Assembly: GCA_024402535.1 (NCBI GenBank)
Contig: JAKSTN010000032.1
Span: 1 to 34,448, forward strand
Length of the DNA stretch: 34,448 nt
From: Treponema sp.
GTDB taxonomy: Bacteria; Spirochaetota; Spirochaetia; Treponematales; Treponemataceae
Direction: 5' to 3'
The notes under the pieces were generated by a model. The model saw only the letters and a list, made by a program, of their open reading frames with translations, made no database searches and was not told where the DNA came from. Of this stretch, positions 7,704 to 16,899 are shown one piece after another. How positions within the stretch are numbered: position 1 is the first letter of the stretch; each line of letters opens with the position of its first letter. Position numbers and translations under genes: made by a program.

Positions 7704-9527
7704 TTATTCTACTTCAGCTTTGGCAGCTTCAAGCAGTTTGTAATATTCTCCGCGGCTTTCGTAAAGCTCAGCTGGGGTACCACTTTCTACAATGCCTTTT
7801 TTGTTTACTACAAAAATGCGGTCTGCATTGGCAATTGTTGAAAGACGGTGTGCAATTACAAATGAAGTTCTTCCTTTCAGAAGTTCTGCAATTCCTGCCT
7901 GCACAAGCTTTTCGGTTTTTGTATCAATACTTGAAGTTGCTTCATCAAGAATGAGAATCTTCGGATTGGAAATCATTGTGCGGGCAAAGGCAATAAGCTG
8001 ACGCTGGCCGTTACTAAGTTCGCCGCCGCGTGCCGTAAGCTTTGTATCATACCCATCTTTCAGGCTCGAAATAAAATCGTGGGCATGAACAACTTTTGCA
8101 GCTTCAATTATTTCTTCATCCGTGGCGTCAAGTTTACCATAAGCGATATTACTTCTGATAGTACCGGAGAAAATAAAATTGTCCTGGGTCATAATCCCCA
8201 TCTGACGCCGCAAAGATTCCAGAGTTATATCCCGGATATCAGTTCCGTCAACAAGGATAGCACCGCCCTGAATGTCATAAAAGCGTGAAACAAGGTTCAC
8301 GATTGTAGACTTTCCAGCTCCTGTAGGTCCGACCAGAGCAATTGTTTCACCCGGAGTAACATGGAAAGAAACATTCTCAAGAACGTTTACAACCTTTGAA
8401 TTATCCTGTTCTGTAACGTTATTTGAATCGTTAGGGTTTCCGCTTCCGCCGTAGCTGAAAGTAACATTTTTGAATTCAACGTCTCCTTCAATATTACTGA
8501 TTTCACGGGCCCCTTCCCTATCTTCAATGGCGCTTGGTGTATCCATAATTTCAAAAACACGTTCGGCCTTTGAAAGCGAAGTAATAAGCTGATTGTAAAA
8601 CTGGCTCAAAGCCTGGATTGGCTGCCAGAACATACCGATGTAAGTGCCGAAGGCAAGGAAAGTTCCAACAGAAACGTTATCAACACCAATTACTTTAATA
8701 CCAATCCAGTACATGGCAAACATACAGAGTGCCCATGAAAAGTCGATAATGGCAAAGTTTGCATCAGCCCAGCGGACAGCCTTCATAAAACTGTCGCGGT
8801 CTTCTTTTACAAGCTGCTTGAAAGTTTTATCTGTTTCATCTTCTGCATTAAAGCTCTGGATTACTTTTATTCCCGAAAGGTCTTCCGAAATAAAAGCTCC
8901 AAGATTCGAACCTTTTTTGGAATTCAACTGCCAGTATTTATGAGCTTTTCTTGAAACAACAATTACACCAATGATAAGAACCGGAAGCCCGAAAAGTGCT
9001 GCACAGGCAAGCCGCGGATTCTTTACAATCATAATCACGGCAACTGCACAGACTGTAATCAGGTTCGGAATAAGGCTTGTAATGGAGTTTTCAAGAACGT
9101 CTTTCAGGCTGTTTACGTCGCCTGTAATGCGTGCAAGAATTTTTCCGCTTGGGCGCGAATCAAAAAATGCAAGGTCCAGTCCCTGAATGTGGTCATACAG
9201 ACTCTGGCGGATTTCTGCAATCACATTGTTTGTAAGCTTGCTCATAATCAGCATACGAAGTTTAATTGCACCGATCATTACAAGATTCATTGCCACAGCA
9301 GCAAGAATAAGTTTTATAAAGCCCGGAATATCACGGTTTGCAATGTGCACGTCTATTGCTCGTTCCATAATAAGCGGATTCACAAGAGAAACCACAGTTC
9401 CAACAAACATAAGGAAAAATACGATTGCAATCTTTCCTTTATATTTCAAAACCCAGCTCAAAAGCCGCGAAATGGTTTTAAGTTTTGAAGTTTCATTTAA
9501 TTTTTCATCTACATTATAAGCATTCAT
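7704..9527 (-). CDS. ABC exporter half-transporter, catalytically complete subunit
   Basis: This 607-residue protein has six membrane helices (about 30-330) fused to an ATPase domain. Walker A is GPTGAGKST (400-408). Walker B ends in the canonical ILDEATSSID with the catalytic Glu. The signature motif is LSNGQ instead of LSGGQ. A low-complexity insert of about 20 residues rich in Asn, Asp and Ser (361-382) interrupts the start of the ATPase domain. With the neighbour it makes a heterodimeric exporter of the LmrCD, BmrCD or TM287/288 kind. The deviating signature here would complete the degenerate site formed by the partner's Walker motifs. Its ATG overlaps the partner's stop by one base (TAATG), with GGAGGG upstream. 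Substrate unknown: drug, lipid or peptide are all possible. Confidence 0.88.
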   Translation of the reverse strand: MNAYNVDEKLNETSKLKTISRLLSWVLKYKGKIAIVFFLMFVGTVVSLVNPLIMERAIDVHIANRDIPGFIKLILAAVAMNLVMIGAIKLRMLIMSKLTNNVIAEIRQSLYDHIQGLDLAFFDSRPSGKILARITGDVNSLKDVLENSITSLIPNLITVCAVAVIMIVKNPRLACAALFGLPVLIIGVIVVSRKAHKYWQLNSKKGSNLGAFISEDLSGIKVIQSFNAEDETDKTFKQLVKEDRDSFMKAVRWADANFAIIDFSWALCMFAMYWIGIKVIGVDNVSVGTFLAFGTYIGMFWQPIQALSQFYNQLITSLSKAERVFEIMDTPSAIEDREGAREISNIEGDVEFKNVTFSYGGSGNPNDSNNVTEQDNSKVVNVLENVSFHVTPGETIALVGPTGAGKSTIVNLVSRFYDIQGGAILVDGTDIRDITLESLRRQMGIMTQDNFIFSGTIRSNIAYGKLDATDEEIIEAAKVVHAHDFISSLKDGYDTKLTARGGELSNGQRQLIAFARTMISNPKILILDEATSSIDTKTEKLVQAGIAELLKGRTSFVIAHRLSTIANADRIFVVNKKGIVESGTPAELYESRGEYYKLLEAAKAEVE

Positions 9528-11293
9528 TAATTCATCCCTCCGTACTGAGTCTCGTAAGTTTCAGCATAGAGACCTTTTTTTGCAAGGAGTTCTTCATGTG
9601 TTCCTTCTTCGGCAATGCGGCCGTTATCAAGAACAATGATTTTATCAGCATTTTTTACAGAACTGATTCGGTGAGCGATAATGATTTTTGTCATTCCCTT
9701 CATTTCGTTCAAAGTTTTCTGAATACGTTTTTCTGTTTCCGCATCCAGAGCCGAAGTTGAATCATCAAAAACCAGAACCGGCGTGTTACGGCTCATAGCA
9801 CGGGCCATTGTAAGGCGCTGCTTCTGACCGCCGGAAAGTCCCACACCGCGTTCACCAATTACAGTTTCAGCTTTTTCATCAAGCTTTGAAACAAACTCTT
9901 CGGAAACAGAATCTTCCATGGCTTTCTGAACAGGTTCATCTTCCAGAGTTTCCTTGTCACCAAGACGGATATTTCCGTTGATTGTTTCAGAGAAAAGGAA
10001 AACATCCTGCATTACAACTGCAACATTTCGTCTTAAAGTTCCAATTCCAATATCCTTAATATTTTTTCCGTCAATCAGAATTGAACCGTCAGTAACATCG
10101 TACATGCGCTTAAGAAGATTAACGATAGTAGTCTTTCCACTTCCGGTTGAACCCATAATTCCCAAAGTCTGTCCCGCTTTAATTTCAAAGCTTACATCAG
10201 AAAGGATTGGCGTACCGCTTTCTGTTGTAAAGTAAACATGATCGTATGTAATGTCACCTTTTATTTTTTCTTCTGAAGCATCTTCTTTTTCTGTAATATC
10301 AGGAAGTTCTGAATAAATTTTATCAATACGCTTGATACTTGCCTTAGCCTGTGCAAATCCGCTTGTAAGCCAGCCAAGCATTTCCATTGGCCACACAATA
10401 TTCATGGAATACTGAACAAAAGCTGTAAGCTCCCCAAGAGTAAAACCTTCCGGATCATTCATGCACATTATTCCGCCGGCGCACAAAATTGCGATTGGAA
10501 CAAGATATCTGAAAATCTGAAGTATCGGGTGATAGCGTACGAAAATTCTCGAAGTCTGATAGTTCAGCGAACAGTATGTCTGATTCTTTTCGGAAAATTT
10601 CTGGATTTCAAAATTTTCACGAACAAAAGATTTTACTGTACGAACTCCGTTCAGGTTTTCCTGAGCAGTATTGTTCAGAACCTGGTTTGCTTCACCAATC
10701 TGTCCCCAAAGAGGCCCCAGATGTTTTTCCATTAAAAGAGCTACACAGGCACAAATTGCCATAGAAACTGCAGGAATAATGGAAAGCTTCCAGTTCATGC
10801 GGAACATGGAGTACAGAATAAAAGTGATATGAACGACGATTTCACAAAGGAGCATCCCGATGTAAGTGAAAAGCCCCCAGATGGAACCTACGTCATCGCG
10901 GACACGGGCCATAAGTTCACCCGAATTATTTTTATCAAAAAAGTTTGCAGAAAGTCCCTGAAGCTTTTTGAAAAAATCTTTCCGGATATCACAACCGATT
11001 TTACTTCCCGCCCAGTCGCAGCTGTATTCTCGTGTGTACCCAAGTACTGCACGCAGAACACCAATTGCCATCATACCGGCGAGAAGAATCATAAGATGTT
11101 CTTCATTTTTTCCAATGATAACTTCATCAACCAGCAGACGGGAAATCTGCGGAGAAAGCATATCAAGACCTACAAAAACGATGTTAATTATAACAACGCT
11201 GATATAAACCGGAAGAACCGGCTTAACGAATCTGAATAAATTTAATCTGGTGTGTTCCATAAGTTGAGAAAAATAAAAATAAAGACCAAACAA
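9527..11293 (-). CDS. ABC exporter half-transporter with a degenerate ATP site
   Basis: This 588-residue protein has a six-helix membrane domain and an ATPase domain. Walker A is GSTGSGKT (381-388), the signature LSGGQKQR is intact, and Walker B reads VLVFDDSTSALD. Asp stands where the catalytic Glu is expected, which is the usual sign of the inactive site in heterodimeric exporters. It is encoded directly before its partner with a one-base overlap. The start is uncertain. TTG 11293 has a G-rich ribosome site (GAGGGGGG), while ATG 11260 gives the more usual N-terminus (MEHTRLNLFRFVKP) but has none. A TATAAT at 11323-11328 (minus strand) could be an internal promoter after the chemotaxis gene 30 bp upstream. 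Confidence 0.87.
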   Translation of the reverse strand: MFGLYFYFSQLMEHTRLNLFRFVKPVLPVYISVVIINIVFVGLDMLSPQISRLLVDEVIIGKNEEHLMILLAGMMAIGVLRAVLGYTREYSCDWAGSKIGCDIRKDFFKKLQGLSANFFDKNNSGELMARVRDDVGSIWGLFTYIGMLLCEIVVHITFILYSMFRMNWKLSIIPAVSMAICACVALLMEKHLGPLWGQIGEANQVLNNTAQENLNGVRTVKSFVRENFEIQKFSEKNQTYCSLNYQTSRIFVRYHPILQIFRYLVPIAILCAGGIMCMNDPEGFTLGELTAFVQYSMNIVWPMEMLGWLTSGFAQAKASIKRIDKIYSELPDITEKEDASEEKIKGDITYDHVYFTTESGTPILSDVSFEIKAGQTLGIMGSTGSGKTTIVNLLKRMYDVTDGSILIDGKNIKDIGIGTLRRNVAVVMQDVFLFSETINGNIRLGDKETLEDEPVQKAMEDSVSEEFVSKLDEKAETVIGERGVGLSGGQKQRLTMARAMSRNTPVLVFDDSTSALDAETEKRIQKTLNEMKGMTKIIIAHRISSVKNADKIIVLDNGRIAEEGTHEELLAKKGLYAETYETQYGGMN

Positions 11294-11323
11294 CGTCCCC
11301 CCTCTCTCAAAAGGGATTCGTCA

Positions 11324-13528
11324 TTATATATTCATCATCTGTGTAAGACGATCCGAAGTTTCTTTTGTCTTTTCAGACATACTCTTCAGATCTGATACAT
11401 TTTCTGAAAGAAGACGGCTTGCATTGGCAATTGCACCTGCGGCTTCGTCTACCGCTTTTGTAGCACTGTGCAGCTGCTCCATACTGTTCTTTACTGTATC
11501 AGAATAACTGAACTGTTCAAAGGCAGCCTTCTTCATTTGTTCTGCAGCGTCCGAAATCTTACGGGCTTCTGCTTCAATACGTTCACCTTCACTCTGCTGG
11601 CGGTTCATTTCATCAGCTGCAGATTTAACATGACTTGCTGTATCGCTTGCTTCCTTACGCATCTGTGAAAGCGTTTTCTGAACGCCTTCTGCAAGTTCAA
11701 CTCCATTAGAAATGGATGCCGAAATCTCACCAACCAGGTCACTGATTTTCTGAGCCTGAGCAGATGACTGGGATGCAAGATTCTTGATTTCATTTGCAAC
11801 AACAGCAAATCCTTTTCCTGCAGCTCCTGCGTGAGCCGCTTCAATGGATGCGTTCATAGCAAGAAGATTTGTACGCGAACTGAAATTATCCAGAACCTGG
11901 GCAATATTCAAAATCTCATCTGAACGGTTCTTCATTTCATCCATTGCTTCAGAAAGAAGATTAACATCTTTTGCATTTTTTACTGTAAGTTCATCCAGAG
12001 ACTGTGCGAGGACAGCAGCCCCGGAAATACTTTTTCCTACAGACTGGAAGCCTTCAAGCATTTTTGCTGTCTGCTCAGCAGAAAGTGCAATACTTTCTGC
12101 CGAAACTTCCAGATTTTTATTTGTTTCAGAAAGTGACTGTATCAGTTTTTCAACAGCACCGTCTGCAGCTTTAAGCTGTGTGTTCTGCTGAACAAGAGCA
12201 GCTTCAATTCCCTGCACCTGATCAAGCGAAGTCTTTGAAACATCATTTACTTTCAGAACGGCTCCATTCAACGAACCTGAAATACCTGTTGTTTCATTTG
12301 AAAGTTCCTTTGCCTTTCCAAAAAGGTCTTCCAATATTTCATTCTGCTGTTTTGACTGATAAACAAGCTTGTCAACCTTAATCTGATTTTTTACAGATTC
12401 GATTGAAAGTGTCAGGAATACTGCAAGGTTCAGAATGAAGAATGCGTAGCCCTGAAGCCAAACAAACGGAGTCTTTCCCTGCACCTGGGCCAGAATATCA
12501 AACATTGCAAGCCCTACTGCAAGCAGGAATCCAACCAGAACAATTGTCATATTACGGCTTTTATCTTTCAGTCCTTTAACTGAAACAACAATTCCGTAAA
12601 CACAAACATACATTACAGGTGCCAGTGTGATTGTAAAGAAATTACTGACTGCCACGAAATTCTTCATAAGCAGGAAATGTCCCAGCACCGAAACTGCATC
12701 AACTACAGCAACAAAAATTATCGACTTCTTTGGCAGTTTTCCATTTATAAACTGATGGAAGAACAAAAGAAGAAATCCCATGGCTACAGGTAGAAGAGCA
12801 CGGGCCAGTTCACGCTGAATGATAAAGCCCATGACCAACTGAGTTGCACCCATGTCATAAAAATAAAAACAAACCGAAAGAGCAGACAAGGCAAACCAAA
12901 GGAATGTCTTGCCTTTTTCTTTGTTCATTACATACTGGACAATCATGTAAAGCCCCATTGCAAGACACAGAACTGCAATGATTACATACATCCTTGCCCC
13001 AAGAAGCTCACGCCAATAAGTCACGACATGAGCGGCATCATAATCCATTATCCGTGGATTTTCTGAAAAACTTATAACATCAGCCGAAGTCCAGCACTGA
13101 AGTGCAAGCGTAAACTGATTATTTACTATAAGATTTTCTGGAATCAGCAGAACGGAATTGTTTCCAGCCCTGATATTTGTTTCCGGTGGAAGATGCCCGT
13201 TCGATCCTATAAAAGTTCCATTTACATAAACATCATATGCTGCATAAGCATGACCTGTATCAAGATATACAGCTTTTCCATTTAAGCTGCGGGGAACATT
13301 CACCTTTGTCCGAAAGCAGACATAGTTTTCTCCCTTAAGCGGAAGAGTCACAGGAAGTTTTGTTGATTCCCATGAAGAATCATCAAATTTGGCATCCTTC
13401 CAGGACGAATTGCTGCCTGTCTTGTATTTCCAGTTATCCTTAATATGCTCCTTTACCCCGGATCCGCGGGCAAAAAGATTACCGGTAAGAACGATCAGAA
13501 AGAAAGCCAAAATCAAATTCTTTTTCAT
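11324..13528 (-). CDS. Methyl-accepting chemotaxis protein with 7TM-DISM sensor
   Basis: This protein of about 734 residues has a signal peptide (cut near NLFA-RG, residue 20) and an extracytoplasmic beta-rich domain (about 25-170; a sugar-binding-like jelly roll is inferred). A seven-helix block (about 178-378) with the 7TMR-DISM look follows, and then a cytoplasmic coiled-coil signalling domain. The conserved hairpin tip is at 553-585 (SRTNLLAMNASIEAAHAGAAGKGFA is its core). No HAMP domain is visible. It would pass an external signal, possibly a carbohydrate, to CheA/CheW. ATG 13528 is chosen: the in-frame ATG at 13541-13543 touches the -10 box and would lie upstream of the transcript start. 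It is first in an operon with the two ABC genes. Confidence 0.87.
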   Translation of the reverse strand: MKKNLILAFFLIVLTGNLFARGSGVKEHIKDNWKYKTGSNSSWKDAKFDDSSWESTKLPVTLPLKGENYVCFRTKVNVPRSLNGKAVYLDTGHAYAAYDVYVNGTFIGSNGHLPPETNIRAGNNSVLLIPENLIVNNQFTLALQCWTSADVISFSENPRIMDYDAAHVVTYWRELLGARMYVIIAVLCLAMGLYMIVQYVMNKEKGKTFLWFALSALSVCFYFYDMGATQLVMGFIIQRELARALLPVAMGFLLLFFHQFINGKLPKKSIIFVAVVDAVSVLGHFLLMKNFVAVSNFFTITLAPVMYVCVYGIVVSVKGLKDKSRNMTIVLVGFLLAVGLAMFDILAQVQGKTPFVWLQGYAFFILNLAVFLTLSIESVKNQIKVDKLVYQSKQQNEILEDLFGKAKELSNETTGISGSLNGAVLKVNDVSKTSLDQVQGIEAALVQQNTQLKAADGAVEKLIQSLSETNKNLEVSAESIALSAEQTAKMLEGFQSVGKSISGAAVLAQSLDELTVKNAKDVNLLSEAMDEMKNRSDEILNIAQVLDNFSSRTNLLAMNASIEAAHAGAAGKGFAVVANEIKNLASQSSAQAQKISDLVGEISASISNGVELAEGVQKTLSQMRKEASDTASHVKSAADEMNRQQSEGERIEAEARKISDAAEQMKKAAFEQFSYSDTVKNSMEQLHSATKAVDEAAGAIANASRLLSENVSDLKSMSEKTKETSDRLTQMMNI

Positions 13529-13543
13529 GTGTGTGTTCCTCAT

Positions 13544-13549
13544 ATTATA
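13544..13549 (-). promoter_or_regulatory. -10 box of the chemotaxis-exporter operon
   Basis: A perfect TATAAT on the minus strand ends at 13544. The -35 region is weak (CATTTT at 17 bp). The predicted start near 13537 leaves a leader of under ten bases before ATG 13528, cutting into the GAGGAA ribosome site. No sigma-28-like motif is visible. Confidence 0.4.
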
Positions 13550-13587
13550 GTAATTTTAACATGAGTAAAATGAATTTTTCAACAAAT

Positions 13588-13615
13588 TTGAGATTTTAAA
13601 GAAATACTTTATATT
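13588..13615 (+). promoter_or_regulatory. Promoter of the GltS-like gene
   Basis: TTGAGA (13588-13593), a 16-bp spacer and TATATT (13610-13615) are seen about 70 bp before the gene, giving a leader of roughly 65 bases. The rest of the A+T-rich leader holds no recognisable structured element. Confidence 0.45.
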
Positions 13616-13686
13616 ATTTTGTTTTTCCTTTTTCGCTAATTCCATTGTAAAATGAAGTAAGTTTATAGTTATTTACAGGAGGACTT

Positions 13687-15078
13687 ATGAATTTTTGGGA
13701 TTATGGTGTTTGGGGATTTTTTAATCTGGTTACAGTGCTGCTTTTCGCACTTATAATCGCGAATCTTTTGAAAAAACATTTAAAATTTCTTCAGGCTTCA
13801 CTTATTCCAACATCAGTACTTGCAGGATTAATGATTCTTATCGTTTCTACTATATATAAAGCAGTAACTAAAACCAGCATGTTTGATGTCCGTGCTTTCA
13901 ATTTTGCAGGAACAACAAACCTGGAAATCATAACATTCCATTGTCTGGCCTTTGGCTTTATTTCCATGAGTTTCAGTTCAAAAAAGAAGAAGCTTTCCGG
14001 AAAACGGGCCGCAGAGATTTTCAATACCGGTGTTACTACTGTTTCCAGTTACCTGCTTCAGGGAATTCTGGGGCTGACTATTACCATTATTGCGGCCGGA
14101 TTTGTGACAGGCCTGATTCCAGCCAGCGGAATGCTTCTGCCATTCGGATACGGTCAGGGAACAGGACAGGCTTTAAACTTTGGAAGCCTTTATGAAAATG
14201 ATTACGCCTTCATGGGCGGCAAAAACTTCGGTCTTTCCGTGGCAGCCCTGGGATTTTTAAGTGCCAGCATCGGGGGAGTAATCCACCTGAACATCATGAA
14301 AGCCCGCGGAAAACTTAAAATCTATACAAAAGATGATTCTGTTCAGAACGAAGAAACTGAACAGAAAAAAACTGCAGACAAAAAGTTCATCAACGGGGGA
14401 CTTGAAGACCTTTCCATTCAGATTTCTACTGTTTTCATCACTTATATGATTGCTTACTTCCTTATCGCCGTTTTAGGGAACGCCCTTCCAGGCTTCAAAT
14501 CGGTTCTTTACGGATTCAACTTCCTTATAGGCGTTCTTATTGCTTCACTCATAAAAATGGTTCTGCGTTTTATGGAGAACAAAAACATTATCGATGATGA
14601 TTACATCAATCCAGAACAGATGGACAAGCTGGGAAGTTTCTTCTTTGACCTGATGATCGTAGCAGGAATTGCCGCTATTCAGCTAGATTTATTAAAGGAT
14701 TACTGGCCTACTCTTCTGACCATGGGAATCCTAGGACTGCTGATCACATATTTCTACAACCGCTTTGTAGCAAAGAAACTCTTCCCAGAATATTCAGAAG
14801 CTCAGTTCCTTATGATGTACGGAATGCTGACCGGTACTGCAAGTACAGGTGTTATCCTGCTCCGTGAAATTGACCGGGACTTTGCAACCCCTGCCGCAGA
14901 CAACCTTGTTTACCAGAATTTCCCGGCAATCGTATTCGGCTTCCCTATGATGCTTTTAGGCGCCCTGGCTCCGGTAGATCCTGTAAAAACGCTGATTATC
15001 ATGGTTGCCGCCTTCGCAGGAATGAACATTATTCTCTTCCGCCGCCAGCTCTTTTTACGCAAAGGAAAAGCCTGCTAG
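13687..15078 (+). CDS. GltS-like sodium/glutamate symporter family protein
   Basis: This 463-residue inner-membrane protein has about ten to twelve hydrophobic helices. A central charged loop (about residues 215-238, Lys/Glu/Gln-rich) splits two similar halves. GYGQGTGQALNFG near 158-170 and MLTGTASTGVILLRE near 378-392 occupy matching places in the halves, as the Gly-rich re-entrant loops do in GltS-type carriers. The family imports glutamate or related carboxylates with Na+. The length is somewhat more than E. coli GltS (about 400). It has a strong AGGAGG ribosome site. It is monocistronic, divergent from the chemotaxis gene and closed by a terminator. Substrate specificity cannot be read from the sequence. 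Confidence 0.7.
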   Translation: MNFWDYGVWGFFNLVTVLLFALIIANLLKKHLKFLQASLIPTSVLAGLMILIVSTIYKAVTKTSMFDVRAFNFAGTTNLEIITFHCLAFGFISMSFSSKKKKLSGKRAAEIFNTGVTTVSSYLLQGILGLTITIIAAGFVTGLIPASGMLLPFGYGQGTGQALNFGSLYENDYAFMGGKNFGLSVAALGFLSASIGGVIHLNIMKARGKLKIYTKDDSVQNEETEQKKTADKKFINGGLEDLSIQISTVFITYMIAYFLIAVLGNALPGFKSVLYGFNFLIGVLIASLIKMVLRFMENKNIIDDDYINPEQMDKLGSFFFDLMIVAGIAAIQLDLLKDYWPTLLTMGILGLLITYFYNRFVAKKLFPEYSEAQFLMMYGMLTGTASTGVILLREIDRDFATPAADNLVYQNFPAIVFGFPMMLLGALAPVDPVKTLIIMVAAFAGMNIILFRRQLFLRKGKAC

Positions 15079-15092
15079 ACAGGAAGCTAAAA

Positions 15093-15120
15093 AAAATGGG
15101 GCTCTGTCGGGCCCCATTTT
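15093..15120. terminator. Bidirectional terminator between the GltS-like gene and purC
   Basis: AAAATGGGGC (15093-15102) and GCCCCATTTT (15111-15120) form a 10-bp stem with an 8-nt loop. The longer A run on the left (15089-15096) becomes a run of eight U for minus-strand transcripts, so it terminates murI-purC well. On the plus strand only four T follow. Confidence 0.85.
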
Positions 15121-15143
15121 CAAGCTTTGATTAAAATTACAGC

Positions 15144-15217
15144 TTAGCAGTCTTTTCCAGTAATTGTCGCAAACACTTCGTGTTTGCTTAGCGAGTTTGC
15201 AAAGCAAACTCGTTCTA
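15144..15217 (-). repeat. Duplicated purC 3' tail with two hairpins
   Basis: Just after the purC stop (15215-15217) come two perfect hairpins: stem CGAGTTTGC/GCAAACTCG at 15192-15212 and stem GCAAACAC/GTGTTTGC at 15169-15187. The minus strand then encodes HEVFATITGKDC and TAA (ending 15144), which matches the true PurC end HECCLKITGKDC but in another frame. The two stops are 71 bp apart. The first 25 aligned bases differ at about seven places, mostly third codon positions. Confidence 0.7.
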
Positions 15218-16066
15218 ACAATCTTTGCCAGTTATCTTCAAACAACACTCATGGTAAATCTGTGAAGTCTGAGCAACAACATCTGCTGGAACTTCTTTAA
15301 TGTTAGGATCTCCGGCCAGGTTGTTTGCCTTAAGCCAGTCGCGAACGAACTGTTTGTCATAAGAAGCAGGACTTCCACCAACTTCATATTTTGAAAGATC
15401 CCAGAAACGGCTTGAGTCCGGTGTTAGAACTTCGTCTGCCAGAACCAGGTTTCCGTCTTCATCAAGACCAAATTCAAATTTTGTATCAGCGATGATGATG
15501 CCGTTCTTGTAAGCATGTTCGTAACATTTCTTGTAGATAGCAATAGCTGTGTCAGCAATTTTCTGTCCAAGTTCTGCACCAAGATCATTTTTCATGTAAT
15601 CCAGAGTTACGTTGATGTCGTGACCTTCTGCAGCTTTTGTTGAAGGAGTACAGATTGGTTCTGCCAGTTTTTCAGCTTCTTTGTATTCTTTGTCGAATGA
15701 ATGACCAAGGAATGGTTCACCCTTCTTGTATGCTTCGTACATAGAACCGAACATGTATCCGCGAACGATTACTTCGTAAGGAATCATCTTCAGTTTTTTA
15801 CAAAGGATTGTACGTCCTTCGAATTCAGGTTTCTGGAAATCAGCTGGCATATCTTTAAGATCGCTTGAAATCATGTGATTTTTTACCAGATCGCCTGTGT
15901 AATCAAACCAGAAGTTTGCCAGTGCGTTCAGAACCTTACCTTTATCTGTAATCATTGTAGGAAGGATTACATCAAAAGCTGAAATGCGGTCAGTTGTAAC
16001 AATGACCATGCGTCCGTCTTCCAGGTCGTAAACTTCACGAACCTTACCAGAAATAATTTTCTTCAT
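15215..16066 (-). CDS. purC: SAICAR synthase (phosphoribosylaminoimidazole-succinocarboxamide synthase)
   Basis: This 283-residue enzyme of purine synthesis joins CAIR and aspartate with ATP. The family signatures are clear: an N-terminal GKVREVYDLEDGRMVIVTTDRISAFD nucleotide-binding region, VRGYMFGSMYEAY, IIADTKFEFG, and VLADEVLTPDSSRFW at about 210-225. The length and motifs are of the longer, yeast-like type. The ribosome site AGGAG stands before ATG 16066. It follows murI by 22 bp on the same strand, so the two probably share a transcript. No other pur gene is nearby. The last few codons appear twice in the downstream DNA (see the repeat at 15144-15217). Confidence 0.95.
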   Translation of the reverse strand: MKKIISGKVREVYDLEDGRMVIVTTDRISAFDVILPTMITDKGKVLNALANFWFDYTGDLVKNHMISSDLKDMPADFQKPEFEGRTILCKKLKMIPYEVIVRGYMFGSMYEAYKKGEPFLGHSFDKEYKEAEKLAEPICTPSTKAAEGHDINVTLDYMKNDLGAELGQKIADTAIAIYKKCYEHAYKNGIIIADTKFEFGLDEDGNLVLADEVLTPDSSRFWDLSKYEVGGSPASYDKQFVRDWLKANNLAGDPNIKEVPADVVAQTSQIYHECCLKITGKDC

Positions 16067-16088
16067 TTATAAAAACTCCTAAATTAAT

Positions 16089-16874
16089 TTACAACTTATT
16101 TATCTGTATGCCGTATTTTTCAGAAATTGCCTTGTATTCAACATTTTCTGAATCTCCAGTGACATACAACCGGATAGCAGGATTATATGCTTTTTTTTCA
16201 TCTTTTGAAATATGACAGACATCCAGAGCCCGGCGTGCAACACCGTCACGGCTGTCCACAACCTTTATGTCAGAGCCGAACACCTTTTGAAGTGTATCAG
16301 CAAGATTCAGAAAATGGGTACATCCAAGAATTACAGCATCACAGTTTTCTTTACGGAAAAACTCTGACGCAGGACGGCATGCAGCCGCACATTCTTCCTC
16401 TGTAGCAGTAAAACTTTCGTGTTCAATAAAACTAATTAATTCAGTATCATCCCGCAGAACCAAAGTACAGTCATTTGCGAATTCTTCTTTCAGCCGTTTT
16501 GTATAGTCACTTTTTACTGTGGCCACTGTGGCCAGAAGTCCTATACGGCGTTTTTGGGAAACAGATGAAGCAAGTTTTATAGCAGGAACGGTACCAATAA
16601 ACTGAGTTTCAGGATGTGCTAGTCGAACTTCATCAAGTGCATTTACACTCATAGTATTACAGGCAACAACAATTGCACGGGGATGAAAATTATTGATTAT
16701 TCTGTCACAAATTGAAAGAACGCAGGAAACAATTTCTTCATGACTTTTTGTACCGTATGGGAAATTTGCAGTATCCCCTACATAAATACATTCAGCCGAA
16801 GGTTCCATTTCCTTAAGTCGTAAAAGATATGGCAATCCGCCTGTTCCAGAATCCAAAAATGCAAAATCAATCAT
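16089..16874 (-). CDS. murI: Glutamate racemase
   Basis: This 261-residue enzyme converts L- to D-glutamate for peptidoglycan. FLDSGTGG has Asp8; the catalytic cysteines are Cys72 in VVACNTMS and Cys185 in ILGCTHF, with His187 beside the second. The open frame extends upstream to 16973, but ATG 16874 is chosen because MIDFAFLDSGTGG is the normal family start. The extra 33 residues would also overlap the divergent pentapeptide gene. The ribosome site is weak (AAGAAA, or AGG further up). It is probably first in a murI-purC operon. Confidence 0.92.
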   Translation of the reverse strand: MIDFAFLDSGTGGLPYLLRLKEMEPSAECIYVGDTANFPYGTKSHEEIVSCVLSICDRIINNFHPRAIVVACNTMSVNALDEVRLAHPETQFIGTVPAIKLASSVSQKRRIGLLATVATVKSDYTKRLKEEFANDCTLVLRDDTELISFIEHESFTATEEECAAACRPASEFFRKENCDAVILGCTHFLNLADTLQKVFGSDIKVVDSRDGVARRALDVCHISKDEKKAYNPAIRLYVTGDSENVEYKAISEKYGIQINKL

Positions 16875-16899
16875 TTTCTTATTTACCTGAACTTCTATG

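Noticed and set aside
13541..13543. Upstream ATG as start of the chemotaxis protein
   Set aside because: It touches the TATAAT box and would lie before the transcript start; ATG 13528 leads straight into the signal peptide.
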